Source: G942493375 sp942493375 (GTDB lineage Bacteria > Armatimonadota > UBA5829). Taken from it: a DNA stretch of 64,000 bases. Below, in pieces: positions 17,134-25,865 of this stretch; the first letter of the stretch is position 1; the number at the start of each line of letters is the position of its first letter. The stretch is from positions 5,890,001 through 5,954,000 of the forward strand of contig OW818698.1 of the NCBI GenBank assembly GCA_942493375.1, read 5' to 3'. The notes below the pieces were generated by a model. That model was not told the DNA's origin. It worked only from the letters and a program-made list of their open reading frames with translations, and searched no databases. Made by a program: the position numbers and the translations under genes.

Positions 17134-19853
17134 TTAACTGGCTCCTTGTATGAACCGGCGATGACCAGGGTTGCAGCTTCCGGGTGCAGATATCGTTTTG
17201 CAGCTTTCTTCACTTGATCTATGGTAACTCCTCCATATATGGACCGGTATTTGTGTAGATAGTCTGTTCCAAGACCTATGTTTTCTACTGAAGTCAGGAA
17301 TCCGGCCATTCCGGAGTTGGTCTCTAGTGCAATCGGTAGGACTCCGACTATGAATCTTCTGGCGTTCTGGAACTCAGCTTCAGTTGGACCTTTGTCTTTA
17401 TAACGCTTGATTACCTGGGTGACGGTGTCTATAGCTTTGTTTGTGTTCTCCGGACTTGTTCCCAGGGAAGCATACCATGCTCCAGCTCCAAGAGTTCCGG
17501 AGTATGTGGAGTAGACATTATAAGCCAATCCACGTTTTTCCCGTATCTCCTGACCAAGTATGCTGCCTAAAGCTCCACTGCCTCCCAGGACCTGGTTCAT
17601 TATCCGGTAGGCGTAGTAGTCGGGATCTTTTCTTTTAATTTCAGAAGCAAACCCCATTACTACACTGACCTCTGTTTTATCCGGGATGTTAATGACAATC
17701 TTTTTCGGTGCTGACTGAGATTTAACTAGAGGAATGTCGACAACCGGTTTTGGTCCTTCACCTTTCCAGTCTCCAAACCGCTGTTTGAAGAGGGCAATAA
17801 CATCGGCTGGTTTTACATCACCTACAACAGTTATTATCATATTGTCCGGTCGGTAGTAAGTCTTATGAAAAGCTGCTAAGTCGTCCTTGTTCACGCTGCT
17901 GGTCTCAGCCAATTGCTGTTCGAATGTAAGTGCGTGGTATGCGTGTCCATCCGGGAAGACAGAGTTGTTGAAAGCCCTAAAGGCCTGAGCTCCGGTAGAT
18001 TCTTTACTTTGGTCAATCCCGTTGAGCATCTGTCTTTGTAACATCGAGAACTGGGCTTCTGGGAATGACGGGTTTCTGAGCTGGTCTGCCAGGAGCTGTG
18101 TGACCATATCCAAATCTTTTGTAAGGCACTGTGCCCCGAAATCTGCAGATTCATCGCCAGCTGAGAATGATATCGAAGCTCCCACGAACTCTATTTGAGA
18201 AGCAATTTGCAGTGCTGAACGCTCAGTAGTGCCCCGGTTCAGCATTGAAGCCGTCATTTCAGCTGTGCCTGATTTACCTTTGGGATCAAAACAAGCTCCG
18301 GCTTTGAGCAAACCACTGATTGCTACAGTCGGATTGGAGTGGTTTTGATGGATCAATAACACCATTCCATTATCCAGTACATACCTGGCAGGCAGGGTGA
18401 TCTGGGATTGCTTCTTAGTGGATATAGGCGTAGTCTTTGCCAAAACAGGCAGTTTATCAATCGGGTACTTATTGAGTTTATCCCAGGTTGGGTTCACATG
18501 TGCCTGCAAGGCTCCTGCGCCTCCACCGGGCATTTCCGGTCCGGGAGCAATTGGTATGAACCTGCCGACTGTTTTGTTGTCTTGAGTAAGATATTTAACT
18601 GCGGCTTCCTGAACCTGCTGTGGGGTGACTTTCTTGACGTTTTCGTACATCTTATCCAGATCTTTCCAGGATCCGGTTGTGTTGTAGTATCCAAGTTGTT
18701 CACCCTGATCGGACACACTGTCGTTCTGGAAGACCATATATGCTTCAAGCTGGTTCTTTGCTGCCTGCATTTCGTTTTCTGTAGGAGGCTGCTTTTTTGC
18801 TTGTTCTATGATGTCTCCGATGGCCTGCTCTAGTTTATCCAGGGAGACTCCCTTCATAGCGGTTGCTCCGATGTAGAAGAGTCCGGGATCTTTACGGCTG
18901 CTTGCGCTGGACCAGGAGCCTGAAGCCAGTCTGGTTTCTACTAAAGACTGATAGAGCCTGGAAGCTCTTCCACCACTGAGAATCTGGTCCAGCATCATCA
19001 GTGCCCAGGTGTCTTTATTAGCGAATGCCGGAATATGATAAGCCAGCAGCACTCTTTCTGAACTACCTTCTCTGTGGAGGGTTATTCTTTTCTCTCCGTG
19101 TTGAACGGGTTCTGTTGTATACAGCGGTGAAGCTGGTTTGCCTGCAGGTTTTGATCCGAAGTATTTAGTGGCCAGTCGCACTGCTTCATTGGCATCGAAA
19201 TCTCCAACTAAAACCAATGTTGCATTGCTGGGATAGTAGTATTTTTTGTAGTAGTTTACAAGGTCCTGGTGGGGGACATTGGCGACATCAGTTTGCCATC
19301 CACCGATTGGGCATCTGTAAGCATGTGCGGTATAAGCGGTGAAGTTTACTGCATCATATAACAATCTGTCTGGCTGGTTTGCATATCCCTGGAGTTCTGA
19401 AAGGACAATTCCGCGTTCGTTTTTTAATTCATCCGGTTTGAGCAACGCGCTCCCTGTCTTTTCTGCAAGAATTTTGATTGCGAAGTCCAGGTGTTCGCTG
19501 GAGAGCATATTCCAATAGTATGTAAAGTCCTGGGCTGTTGCTCCGTTTTCAATGCCTCCACGCTCCTGGATAAGCCTGGTTATTTCGCCTTTCTTATAAT
19601 TACTGCTGGAATTGAACAACATGTGCTCTAACAGGTGTGATATGCCTGTTATACCTGAGTATTCGTTGCGGGATCCTGTGCGGAACCATATCTGGGCGTT
19701 CACAACAGGGGCTGAGTGGACTTCCTTCATTACTAATGTAAGCCCATTTGGGAGTTTCTTTTCGATTACGTTCCCTGTAATAGCGCCCCCGAATACGCTT
19801 ATTGTAGATGCTACAAAAAGAAGAATTGTTAATATCAGCAGTCTGGTTTTCAT
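17130..19853 (-). CDS. secreted M16 family zinc metalloprotease (fused two-subunit type)
   Basis: 907 residues with a signal peptide (1-23). The N-terminal M16 unit carries the inverted zinc motif HLLEH (His73, Glu76, His77) and the distal Glu in NERGIVLSEL. The C-terminal half repeats the M16 fold (ARYVLDNGMVLLIHQNHSNP, then GTAEMTASMLNRGT) without a zinc motif. This is the active plus inactive arrangement of pitrilysin-like fused proteins. It probably degrades peptides in the periplasm or outside. It heads the operon with mtnA and apt, overlapping mtnA by an ATGA. Confidence 0.92.
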   Translation of the reverse strand: MKTRLLILTILLFVASTISVFGGAITGNVIEKKLPNGLTLVMKEVHSAPVVNAQIWFRTGSRNEYSGITGISHLLEHMLFNSSSNYKKGEITRLIQERGGIENGATAQDFTYYWNMLSSEHLDFAIKILAEKTGSALLKPDELKNERGIVLSELQGYANQPDRLLYDAVNFTAYTAHAYRCPIGGWQTDVANVPHQDLVNYYKKYYYPSNATLVLVGDFDANEAVRLATKYFGSKPAGKPASPLYTTEPVQHGEKRITLHREGSSERVLLAYHIPAFANKDTWALMMLDQILSGGRASRLYQSLVETRLASGSWSSASSRKDPGLFYIGATAMKGVSLDKLEQAIGDIIEQAKKQPPTENEMQAAKNQLEAYMVFQNDSVSDQGEQLGYYNTTGSWKDLDKMYENVKKVTPQQVQEAAVKYLTQDNKTVGRFIPIAPGPEMPGGGAGALQAHVNPTWDKLNKYPIDKLPVLAKTTPISTKKQSQITLPARYVLDNGMVLLIHQNHSNPTVAISGLLKAGACFDPKGKSGTAEMTASMLNRGTTERSALQIASQIEFVGASISFSAGDESADFGAQCLTKDLDMVTQLLADQLRNPSFPEAQFSMLQRQMLNGIDQSKESTGAQAFRAFNNSVFPDGHAYHALTFEQQLAETSSVNKDDLAAFHKTYYRPDNMIITVVGDVKPADVIALFKQRFGDWKGEGPKPVVDIPLVKSQSAPKKIVINIPDKTEVSVVMGFASEIKRKDPDYYAYRIMNQVLGGSGALGSILGQEIREKRGLAYNVYSTYSGTLGAGAWYASLGTSPENTNKAIDTVTQVIKRYKDKGPTEAEFQNARRFIVGVLPIALETNSGMAGFLTSVENIGLGTDYLHKYRSIYGGVTIDQVKKAAKRYLHPEAATLVIAGSYKEPVK

Positions 19854-19951
19854 AGGTGTCTCCTGGGTAAACTTACAACGATTACACTATTCTACTCCAT
19901 TCGGAGTATCAAGTTAAGTATTCTACGAATTTGGTAACAGTTCAGAGTTGC

Positions 19952-20033
19952 GAAATTTGTCATCCTGAGGAACGAAGGATCTGCTTTCTATCCGGAAAAA
20001 GCAGATCCTTCGTTCCTCAGGATGACAAATTTC
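19952..20033. repeat. palindromic element, family A (36-bp perfect arms)
   Basis: Left arm 19952-19987 and right arm 19998-20033 are exact inverse complements around a 10-base loop. The core of each arm contains GTCATCCTGAGGAACGAAGG and GGATCTGC. A second full copy is at 23437-23508, a variant at 25775-25835, and half copies are at 40609-40637 and 62281-62307. Here it lies between the divergent M16 protease and PAS-kinase genes, so it cannot simply be a terminator. Confidence 0.9.
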
Positions 20034-20294
20034 CATGTTGATGACAAATACCCATATTATTGGGTTGTTACCGAGTTTGATGTAGGTTTTCTGGATATGT
20101 TTACCCGGATATTGATGAGTGTAAGCATGCCAGGTACCCTTCGCAGTCTTGTTGCAGGTTGAAAGCCAGCATCCCAATTTTGCGAACTATGTAATATTTA
20201 TGTATCTACGATTCATATGTTATTTTTTTGGGTATTAGAACAAGCAGGCGACCGATAGATGAGGTGTGCTCAAGGAGGGGTGATGTAACACGTT
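20034..20294. other. upstream region of the PAS-kinase gene with start-stop element
   Basis: A strong AAGGAGGGG site at 20272-20280 stands before an ATG TAA minimal start-stop frame (20283-20288), and the real ATG of the kinase is six bases further on at 20295. The rest of the 261 bases shows no gene. Promoter boxes for the M16 gene or the kinase are not convincing. Confidence 0.4.
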
Positions 20295-21626
20295 ATGGGG
20301 GAATTATTTGAATCAAACAGTAGTGGACACCAACCCATTGCTGAGGCAGCAGACAACTACAGAAATCTGGTAGAGAATTCACTTATTGGTATTGTTATTG
20401 TACAAGATGAAAAGATTGTTTATGTAAATAAACGTGCAAGTGAACTGATGGACAGTGACCCATCTGAATTACTGGGAGTATGTGTGTACGATAACATTCA
20501 TCCTTCTGATACTAAACGAATTCAGCAATATCATATCCTGAAGCAACTTGGGCGCAGGGTTCCCAAGCATTATGACACCAGAGTTGTGACTAAATCCGGG
20601 ACGGTGCATTATCTTGAGATTCAATCGATAGATATTTCATATTGTGAGCGTCCTGCACTATTAGTGAATTTAAACGACATCAGTGAAAGAGTGTCATATG
20701 CTGATGCATTGAAGCACAGTGAGGAACGCTACAGGCTTTTAGTAGAAAATAACCCGGATATAGTGCTGGTTATTGAGGATGATTGTATTGCCAAAGCTAA
20801 TCAAGCCTCTTTTTCTGTACTCGGTTATGAGCCTGAGGTGCTTGTTGGCAGAAGACCCTGGGAAATCAGTCCGGATATGCAACCGGGTGGGGGATCGTCC
20901 AAGGAACTGATCAGGACTTACATCTCTCGTGCCATGCGCGGTGAGAGTCAGTGTTTTGAATGGGTCTATAAGCACAAGAATGGAGATCCAGTTGATTGTG
21001 AGGTCAATCTTGTATGGTGTGGAAGTGTTGAAACACCATATTTGCAGGCTATTATTCGTGACATAGGTGAACGCAAACATGCAGAGGATAAACGCTATAA
21101 TCTCGAGATACACCTTGAGGCTCAGAAACGTCTGTTTTTCAAAAACACAATTCTGAGTTTTACTGATGGTAAGCTTGATGTAGTAGACCCCTGTGAAATC
21201 ACTCCCTATATAGCTGATTCTCGACTTTCCGTCCCTATCGATCATGCTTCCGATTTACTACAGATACGGATGCTGGTGGAAAAGTACCTGTCAGAACATG
21301 GACTAGACCACGACCATCTATATGCATACCTTATTGGTGTAGGCGAAGCTATGACCAATGCCCTTGTGCATGCGGAGGCTGGAACCCTTTATGCAGGAAA
21401 AATAGGCGACACCATATGGGTGGCGGTAGATGATGACGGATTCGGAATAGACTCTCTACTTATTCCCCAGGCGACTATTGGTAAGGGATTCTCTACAAAA
21501 TCATCTATGGGATTTGGTTTTACTCTTATGTTGGAAGTTGCAGATAAAATTCTACTTGCTACAGGTCCTGAAGGTACTACCGTTTTGCTTATGAAATACC
21601 TTAATGCTCCTTCCGAACGATTCTAA
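20295..21626 (+). CDS. double-PAS sensor with RsbW-type serine kinase/anti-sigma domain
   Basis: 443 residues. Two PAS domains (about 19-137 and 142-260) are followed by a short linker and a GHKL ATPase module of the HATPase_c_2 type. The N box is GVGEAMTNALVHA, the G1 box DDDGFGID, and the G2 box GKGFSTKSSMGFGF. No His-containing dimerisation domain is seen, so this is not a classical histidine kinase. It fits the partner-switching anti-sigma kinases that phosphorylate a STAS antagonist. A STAS-like protein is encoded far away at 57899, but pairing is speculative. It has no membrane helix, so sensing would be cytoplasmic. Start ATG 20295 is the first possible one after an in-frame stop. Confidence 0.85.
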   Translation: MGELFESNSSGHQPIAEAADNYRNLVENSLIGIVIVQDEKIVYVNKRASELMDSDPSELLGVCVYDNIHPSDTKRIQQYHILKQLGRRVPKHYDTRVVTKSGTVHYLEIQSIDISYCERPALLVNLNDISERVSYADALKHSEERYRLLVENNPDIVLVIEDDCIAKANQASFSVLGYEPEVLVGRRPWEISPDMQPGGGSSKELIRTYISRAMRGESQCFEWVYKHKNGDPVDCEVNLVWCGSVETPYLQAIIRDIGERKHAEDKRYNLEIHLEAQKRLFFKNTILSFTDGKLDVVDPCEITPYIADSRLSVPIDHASDLLQIRMLVEKYLSEHGLDHDHLYAYLIGVGEAMTNALVHAEAGTLYAGKIGDTIWVAVDDDGFGIDSLLIPQATIGKGFSTKSSMGFGFTLMLEVADKILLATGPEGTTVLLMKYLNAPSERF

Positions 21627-22092
21627 ATCAATATATGATTTCCAGGACTTAATCCTCTGAAATTAATTCTATTAACCGCTAGACATACTGCATGTTAAGA
21701 CAGTTATTTACTTTTTTCTCCGGATATTGCCTGCTGGTTGAATCTGAGCTCACGAGATATATCGATAAACAACCCCCGACTTGCCTGAATTAACCCCGTT
21801 CCAATAGAATGTATTGGTGCGATTGTCGCGGTACAAGTGAGTGTACGCTTGTAAGAGGACAATTCTCATATTCGGGAAGCTATGTATCCTCTGACGCGTT
21901 AGATGAGCGTTAAGACGGATTAAACGATATCTACAGAATATTGAGTATTTTCACACGCTTACTTGTCTTACTCGGTTCTGTGTGTTCGCAGTGTTGGTCA
22001 ACGGACCGTTGTCCGGCAGCGCTACAACGCAAACCCGATAAATGAGGCCTAATAAGCTTCTTATGAATGAAAACATGGAGGAATACGAATAG
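21627..22092. other. 466-bp intergenic leader before the acyl-CoA dehydrogenase gene
   Basis: No convincing ORF is present. A TACAAG/CTTGTA dyad lies around 21830-21855, and a second dyad CAACGG/CCGTTG lies near 22000-22012, close to a GTGTTCGCAGTG stretch. These could belong to a structured leader or operator. GGAGG at 22077-22081 is the likely ribosome site for the gene at 22093. Confidence 0.35.
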
Positions 22093-23259
22093 ATGGATTA
22101 CTTCCTGACAGAAGAACAGCAGGAAATGAAAGAGGTTGCCAGAGCTCTGGCCCAGGAAAAGATTAAGCCGGTCTGTGCACATTATGACGAGGCAAACGAA
22201 TTTCCCTGGCCTGTAGTTGAGGCTATGGCAGAAGCCGACCTTTTCCGCGTCTTTATACCCGAAGAGTACGGTGGAATGGACTTCGGGACACCTATCATGA
22301 ACATGTGTATTGTTACTGAAGAGATGTCCAAGGTCTGTGGAGGCATATCATTAGCGTTTGCTGCTACAGGTCTGGGAACTTTCCCGATCCTGATCGCTGC
22401 TTCCGATGAACAGAAAGCAAAATGGCTGCCGAGAATCGCTGATGGCAAGAGTCTTGCAGCTTTCGGTCTGACCGAAGCTAACGCTGGTTCTGATGTTGCT
22501 GGAATGCAGACAAGAGCAGTTGAAGATGGTGACCATTATATAATCAACGGAACCAAGCAGTGGATCACCAATGCTGGAGAAGCAGAAATATATTCTGTAT
22601 TCGCAGTTACAGATCCTGAGAGAGGTCCCAGAGGAATCTCTTGTTTCGTAGTTGAAAAGGGAACAGAAGGCTTCACATTCGGCAAGAAAGAAGACAAGAT
22701 GGGTATCAGAGCATCTGCGACCCGCGAGCTGATCTTCCAGGACTGCCGAGTTCCAAAAGAAAATATGCTTGGCCGCAGAGGCACTGGATTTATCACCGGA
22801 ATGAAGACATTTGATCAGTCCAGGCCGGGAGTTGCTGCGCAGGCTGTAGGAATAGCTGCGGGCGCTCTTTCACTTGCAGTAGATTATTCCCGCCAGAGAA
22901 TCCAGTTCGGTCAGCCCATTCATGCCAACCAGGGACTTCGTTTCCTGCTTGCTGATATGGCTATGAAAGTGGAATCCGCTCGCTCACTGGTTTACAGTGC
23001 AGCCAGATGGATTGACACTCAGCCTGACGAAAAGGTGACTACAATCTCCGCTATGGCAAAGTGCTGGGCTTCTGATGTTGCTATGGAAGTTACAACCAAC
23101 GCTGTTCAGGTGTTCGGTGGATATGGCTACATGAAGGAGTATCCTGTCGAGAAAATGATGCGGGATGCTAAAATCACTCAGATATACGAAGGCACCAACC
23201 AGATTCAAAGAGATGAAATTGGTCGTGGCCTGATAGCAGAAGCAGCAAAGAGAAAATAA
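22093..23259 (+). CDS. acyl-CoA dehydrogenase
   Basis: 388 residues, standard ACAD length. The N-terminal helical, middle beta and C-terminal helical domains are all present. Signature 1 is FGLTEANAGSDVAGMQT; signature 2 is QVFGGYGYMKEYPVEKMMRD. The catalytic Glu is in the IYEGTNQIQRDEIG segment. It is a cytosolic FAD flavoenzyme that oxidises acyl-CoA to trans-2-enoyl-CoA, donating electrons to ETF. The butyryl/short-chain subgroup is most similar by eye, but chain length cannot be fixed here. The gene stands alone with its own terminator; no etfAB or thiolase genes are adjacent. Confidence 0.93.
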   Translation: MDYFLTEEQQEMKEVARALAQEKIKPVCAHYDEANEFPWPVVEAMAEADLFRVFIPEEYGGMDFGTPIMNMCIVTEEMSKVCGGISLAFAATGLGTFPILIAASDEQKAKWLPRIADGKSLAAFGLTEANAGSDVAGMQTRAVEDGDHYIINGTKQWITNAGEAEIYSVFAVTDPERGPRGISCFVVEKGTEGFTFGKKEDKMGIRASATRELIFQDCRVPKENMLGRRGTGFITGMKTFDQSRPGVAAQAVGIAAGALSLAVDYSRQRIQFGQPIHANQGLRFLLADMAMKVESARSLVYSAARWIDTQPDEKVTTISAMAKCWASDVAMEVTTNAVQVFGGYGYMKEYPVEKMMRDAKITQIYEGTNQIQRDEIGRGLIAEAAKRK

Positions 23260-23281
23260 GCTAGTTGGCGGTATTGGAATT

Positions 23282-23325
23282 GATCCCGGTCATCTTTCAG
23301 TTTAGGTGGCCGGGATTATTTTTTT
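23282..23325 (+). terminator. rho-independent terminator of the acyl-CoA dehydrogenase gene
   Basis: GATCCCGG at 23282-23289 pairs with CCGGGATT at 23310-23317 around a 20-base loop and is followed by TTATTTTTTT. It is 23 bases after the stop. Confidence 0.85.
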
Positions 23326-23338
23326 ATGGCGTTTGGGA

Positions 23339-23369
23339 CCAATAGGACTTATAGGACATATAGGACCTG
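23339..23369. repeat. tandem ATAGGACTT-type repeat, single arm
   Basis: Three head-to-tail AATAGGAC/TATAGGAC units. The same units form a full inverted repeat at 61394-61465. No gene lies in this part of the 411-base spacer. Confidence 0.6.
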
Positions 23370-23436
23370 TAATCTCAGGCTTTTGTTATTATTATCTACT
23401 CCAAACACGATGTAACAGCTCAGGAATATTGGAACA

Positions 23437-23508
23437 TTGTCATCCTGAGGAACGAAGGATCTGCTTTATCTCCTGAAAAAGCAGATCCTTCGTTCCTCAG
23501 GATGACAA
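23437..23508. repeat. palindromic element, family A (31-bp perfect arms)
   Basis: Left arm 23437-23467 and right arm 23478-23508 around a 10-base loop. The arms match the copy at 19952-20033, but the loop sequence differs. It lies between two + strand genes, after a separate terminator. Confidence 0.9.
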
Positions 23509-23670
23509 ATTCCGGTTACTCTGAGCTATTACAACACGATTTTTTACTTGACAGTCTGGCTTGATTGGTTTATCCTCGCTTATAAGCACATGGAAGTCGT
23601 AATACGTGGAATGATACATAGGGTGAATCCCGAGGTTCACTCTTGCAATTATTCTCGGAGGGAAAGATTC

Positions 23671-25749
23671 ATGAAGATCGTTCGTCTGGAAAACTCGTTT
23701 ATGTCGATTGGTTTCGACGAGGCTACCGGAAATCTGGTGGAACTCGTTGATAAGGCTACTGGCCGGGTACTCCTGAACAGCTCTAAATATGCCCGGTTGT
23801 TTCGTGTAGTTGCTCCAAGTCAACGTTGGTTGGCAAGGTATGCAGATTCGCACCATGCCCGTCGTCCTGACATATTCGAGTCTCCCGGAGAGTTGACTAT
23901 AAGTTATCGGACGCTGGAAGCCATTGATGGTGAGATGCAAGTTGCGGCAATGGTCCGGGTTATATTACCTGATGATAGTCCGGAGGCCATACTTACCCTG
24001 ACTCTGACCAATCATGGCAAGGACCGTGCACACGAAGTCCGTTTTCCGTGGATCGGTGGATGGAATGGAATTGATGGTCCTGAGCATGACAAAGCACTGT
24101 TGGGATGTATCCCTGTTTCCCTTTGTGTATCCGACGAGAAAGAGATCTTCCAGTACAACCTTGGGAACTCGCATCGGCGAACATATTACTCAAATGTTGG
24201 GATGATTCTGCCATTCGTAGATATCTCGGGCAAAGACTGTGGTATATCCTACATTAACCATGGAGAAAAACCCAGGGCAGGTGGGGTTGTAGTTGAGAAT
24301 CTCGATCCCGAACCAAACGGATTTGCCATGAGTTTCTCATGGGTACATATGCCTTTCGTAGAAAATGATCAGATGTGGACTTCTCCCCCTATCGGTATTG
24401 GTGTTCACTCCGGAGACTGGCACGCGACATCGGAGCGCTATCGGACGTGGGCCAACAAATGGTGGAGAGCGCCAGCTACGCCAGAAGCTCTCAGAGAATC
24501 CATCGGATTCCAGACTGTGCAAATGCGGACATTTGAGGGTCTACCTAACTTTATGTTCAAGGGCCTTCCGAAAATGGCTGAAGATGGACTGCAATACGGG
24601 GTTACCGACCTGTGCGTCTGGGACCCGATTGCAGCGATATATCTGCGACCTGATGATGGCGATTTCTGGGAGGAATACGACCCCACCCAGAGTATTGATG
24701 ATCTCAGATATTCTTTGGCGCTGGTCCGGGAGATGGGGGTTAACGCCTCTACGCTGGTTAACTATCGTTTGATCCGTCAGAGGACTCCTCAGTATATGTC
24801 TTTCGGTGAAGAACACGTTCAGAGGACTGTGTCCGGGGCTCCGATAACTGATGACTGGACGACTTGTTCATCAAGCCATGCAAACTTTAAAACTGCATAC
24901 CTGGGGCAGTGCGGAGTGGCCTTGTGCCAACGGTCACCAGGTTTCGTCAAACGGGCACTTGAGATTACTCGCAAAACGATGCACCTTGGGTTTACATCAT
25001 TGTTTATAGACCAGGCATTTGATCCAAACCCGTGTTTGTCAGACAGCCATGGTCATTCATCTCCTGATGATACCCCGGAAGCAGCGCTGGACTGGATAAG
25101 GGAAGCATCACCAATAATACGGGCTCAAAGTCCGGATTCCTATATAATCGGCGAGAACTGCGATGTATTTGTATCTCAGTATATTGATGTGTCATGGAAC
25201 TGGGCATGGAACAGTGTGGCCACGGAAGTCGTTCGATATACTTTCCCGGAGACACTGCTGTGCTATGTCGTAGACCATCAGCCTGAAGTTCTAAACCGCG
25301 CATTTGCTCTGGGTTGCCTGGCTGCATTTACTACGAGTATGGCTGAAAGGACACTGGTGGATTATCCTGAGTTTGCTGACCAGGTAAAGCTGCTCGCTGA
25401 TCTCAGAAAGAAGACAGCCGAATATGTTGCAAGAGCTGAGTTCAGGGACAATGTGGGACTGACTTACGAAGGCGCCTACGCATGTTTGTATGAGTCTTTG
25501 AACCATATGTCTGTTGTTGTAGCGGATTGCGAAGGAACGGAAGGAGAAACCAAACTTACAGTCGATTTGGCAGAATATGGGCGAAATGAAGTTACATCAG
25601 CTAAATTGTACCGTTCCGATGGTTCTGTTTCGGAAGTGTACATGGATTGCACCAATGGAACAGCCAGCTGCGCGATCGGTATGGAGCCTTTTGAGGTGTG
25701 CGTATTAGTTCTTGAGACACCACAACCTACTAACATTGTGGTTCTATAA
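23671..25749 (+). CDS. glycoside-hydrolase-like protein (DUF6259-like), cytoplasmic
   Basis: About 692 residues from ATG 23671, chosen because CGGAGG lies about ten bases upstream; the frame is open further upstream but that part is not protein-like. There is no signal peptide. An N-terminal beta-sandwich (roughly 1-260, with IGFDEATGNLVELVDKATGRV and WIGGWNGIDG) precedes a TIM-barrel-like region with GVTDLCVWDP and FTSLFIDQAFDPNPC, and a small C-terminal beta domain. The arrangement resembles DUF6259/alpha-galactosidase-like families found in polysaccharide-degrading bacteria. The Asp in LFIDQAFD could be catalytic, but this is inference. The substrate is unknown. Confidence 0.65.
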   Translation: MKIVRLENSFMSIGFDEATGNLVELVDKATGRVLLNSSKYARLFRVVAPSQRWLARYADSHHARRPDIFESPGELTISYRTLEAIDGEMQVAAMVRVILPDDSPEAILTLTLTNHGKDRAHEVRFPWIGGWNGIDGPEHDKALLGCIPVSLCVSDEKEIFQYNLGNSHRRTYYSNVGMILPFVDISGKDCGISYINHGEKPRAGGVVVENLDPEPNGFAMSFSWVHMPFVENDQMWTSPPIGIGVHSGDWHATSERYRTWANKWWRAPATPEALRESIGFQTVQMRTFEGLPNFMFKGLPKMAEDGLQYGVTDLCVWDPIAAIYLRPDDGDFWEEYDPTQSIDDLRYSLALVREMGVNASTLVNYRLIRQRTPQYMSFGEEHVQRTVSGAPITDDWTTCSSSHANFKTAYLGQCGVALCQRSPGFVKRALEITRKTMHLGFTSLFIDQAFDPNPCLSDSHGHSSPDDTPEAALDWIREASPIIRAQSPDSYIIGENCDVFVSQYIDVSWNWAWNSVATEVVRYTFPETLLCYVVDHQPEVLNRAFALGCLAAFTTSMAERTLVDYPEFADQVKLLADLRKKTAEYVARAEFRDNVGLTYEGAYACLYESLNHMSVVVADCEGTEGETKLTVDLAEYGRNEVTSAKLYRSDGSVSEVYMDCTNGTASCAIGMEPFEVCVLVLETPQPTNIVVL

Positions 25750-25774
25750 ATAATGGCATCCTGAATGCTACCTT

Positions 25775-25835
25775 GTCATCCTGAATGCAATGAAGGATCT
25801 GCTTGGTCGAGATCCTTCATTGCATTCAGGATGAC
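25775..25835. repeat. palindromic element, family A variant (25-bp perfect arms)
   Basis: Left arm 25775-25799 and right arm 25811-25835 around an 11-base loop. Outer and inner parts match the 19952 and 23437 copies, but the middle GAACG is replaced by TGCAAT-like sequence in both arms symmetrically. It is placed between convergent stops, where it could end both transcripts. Confidence 0.88.
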
Positions 25836-25865
25836 ATTATGTTTCAGGATGACAATTTTGCTTGT

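Noticed and set aside
23548..23670. Upstream extension of the glycosidase-like gene
   Set aside because: A good ribosome site at the ATG 23671 and non-protein-like composition upstream favour the shorter start.
19952..25835. CRISPR array
   Set aside because: Copies are inverted repeats thousands of bases apart, not short direct repeats with regular spacers.
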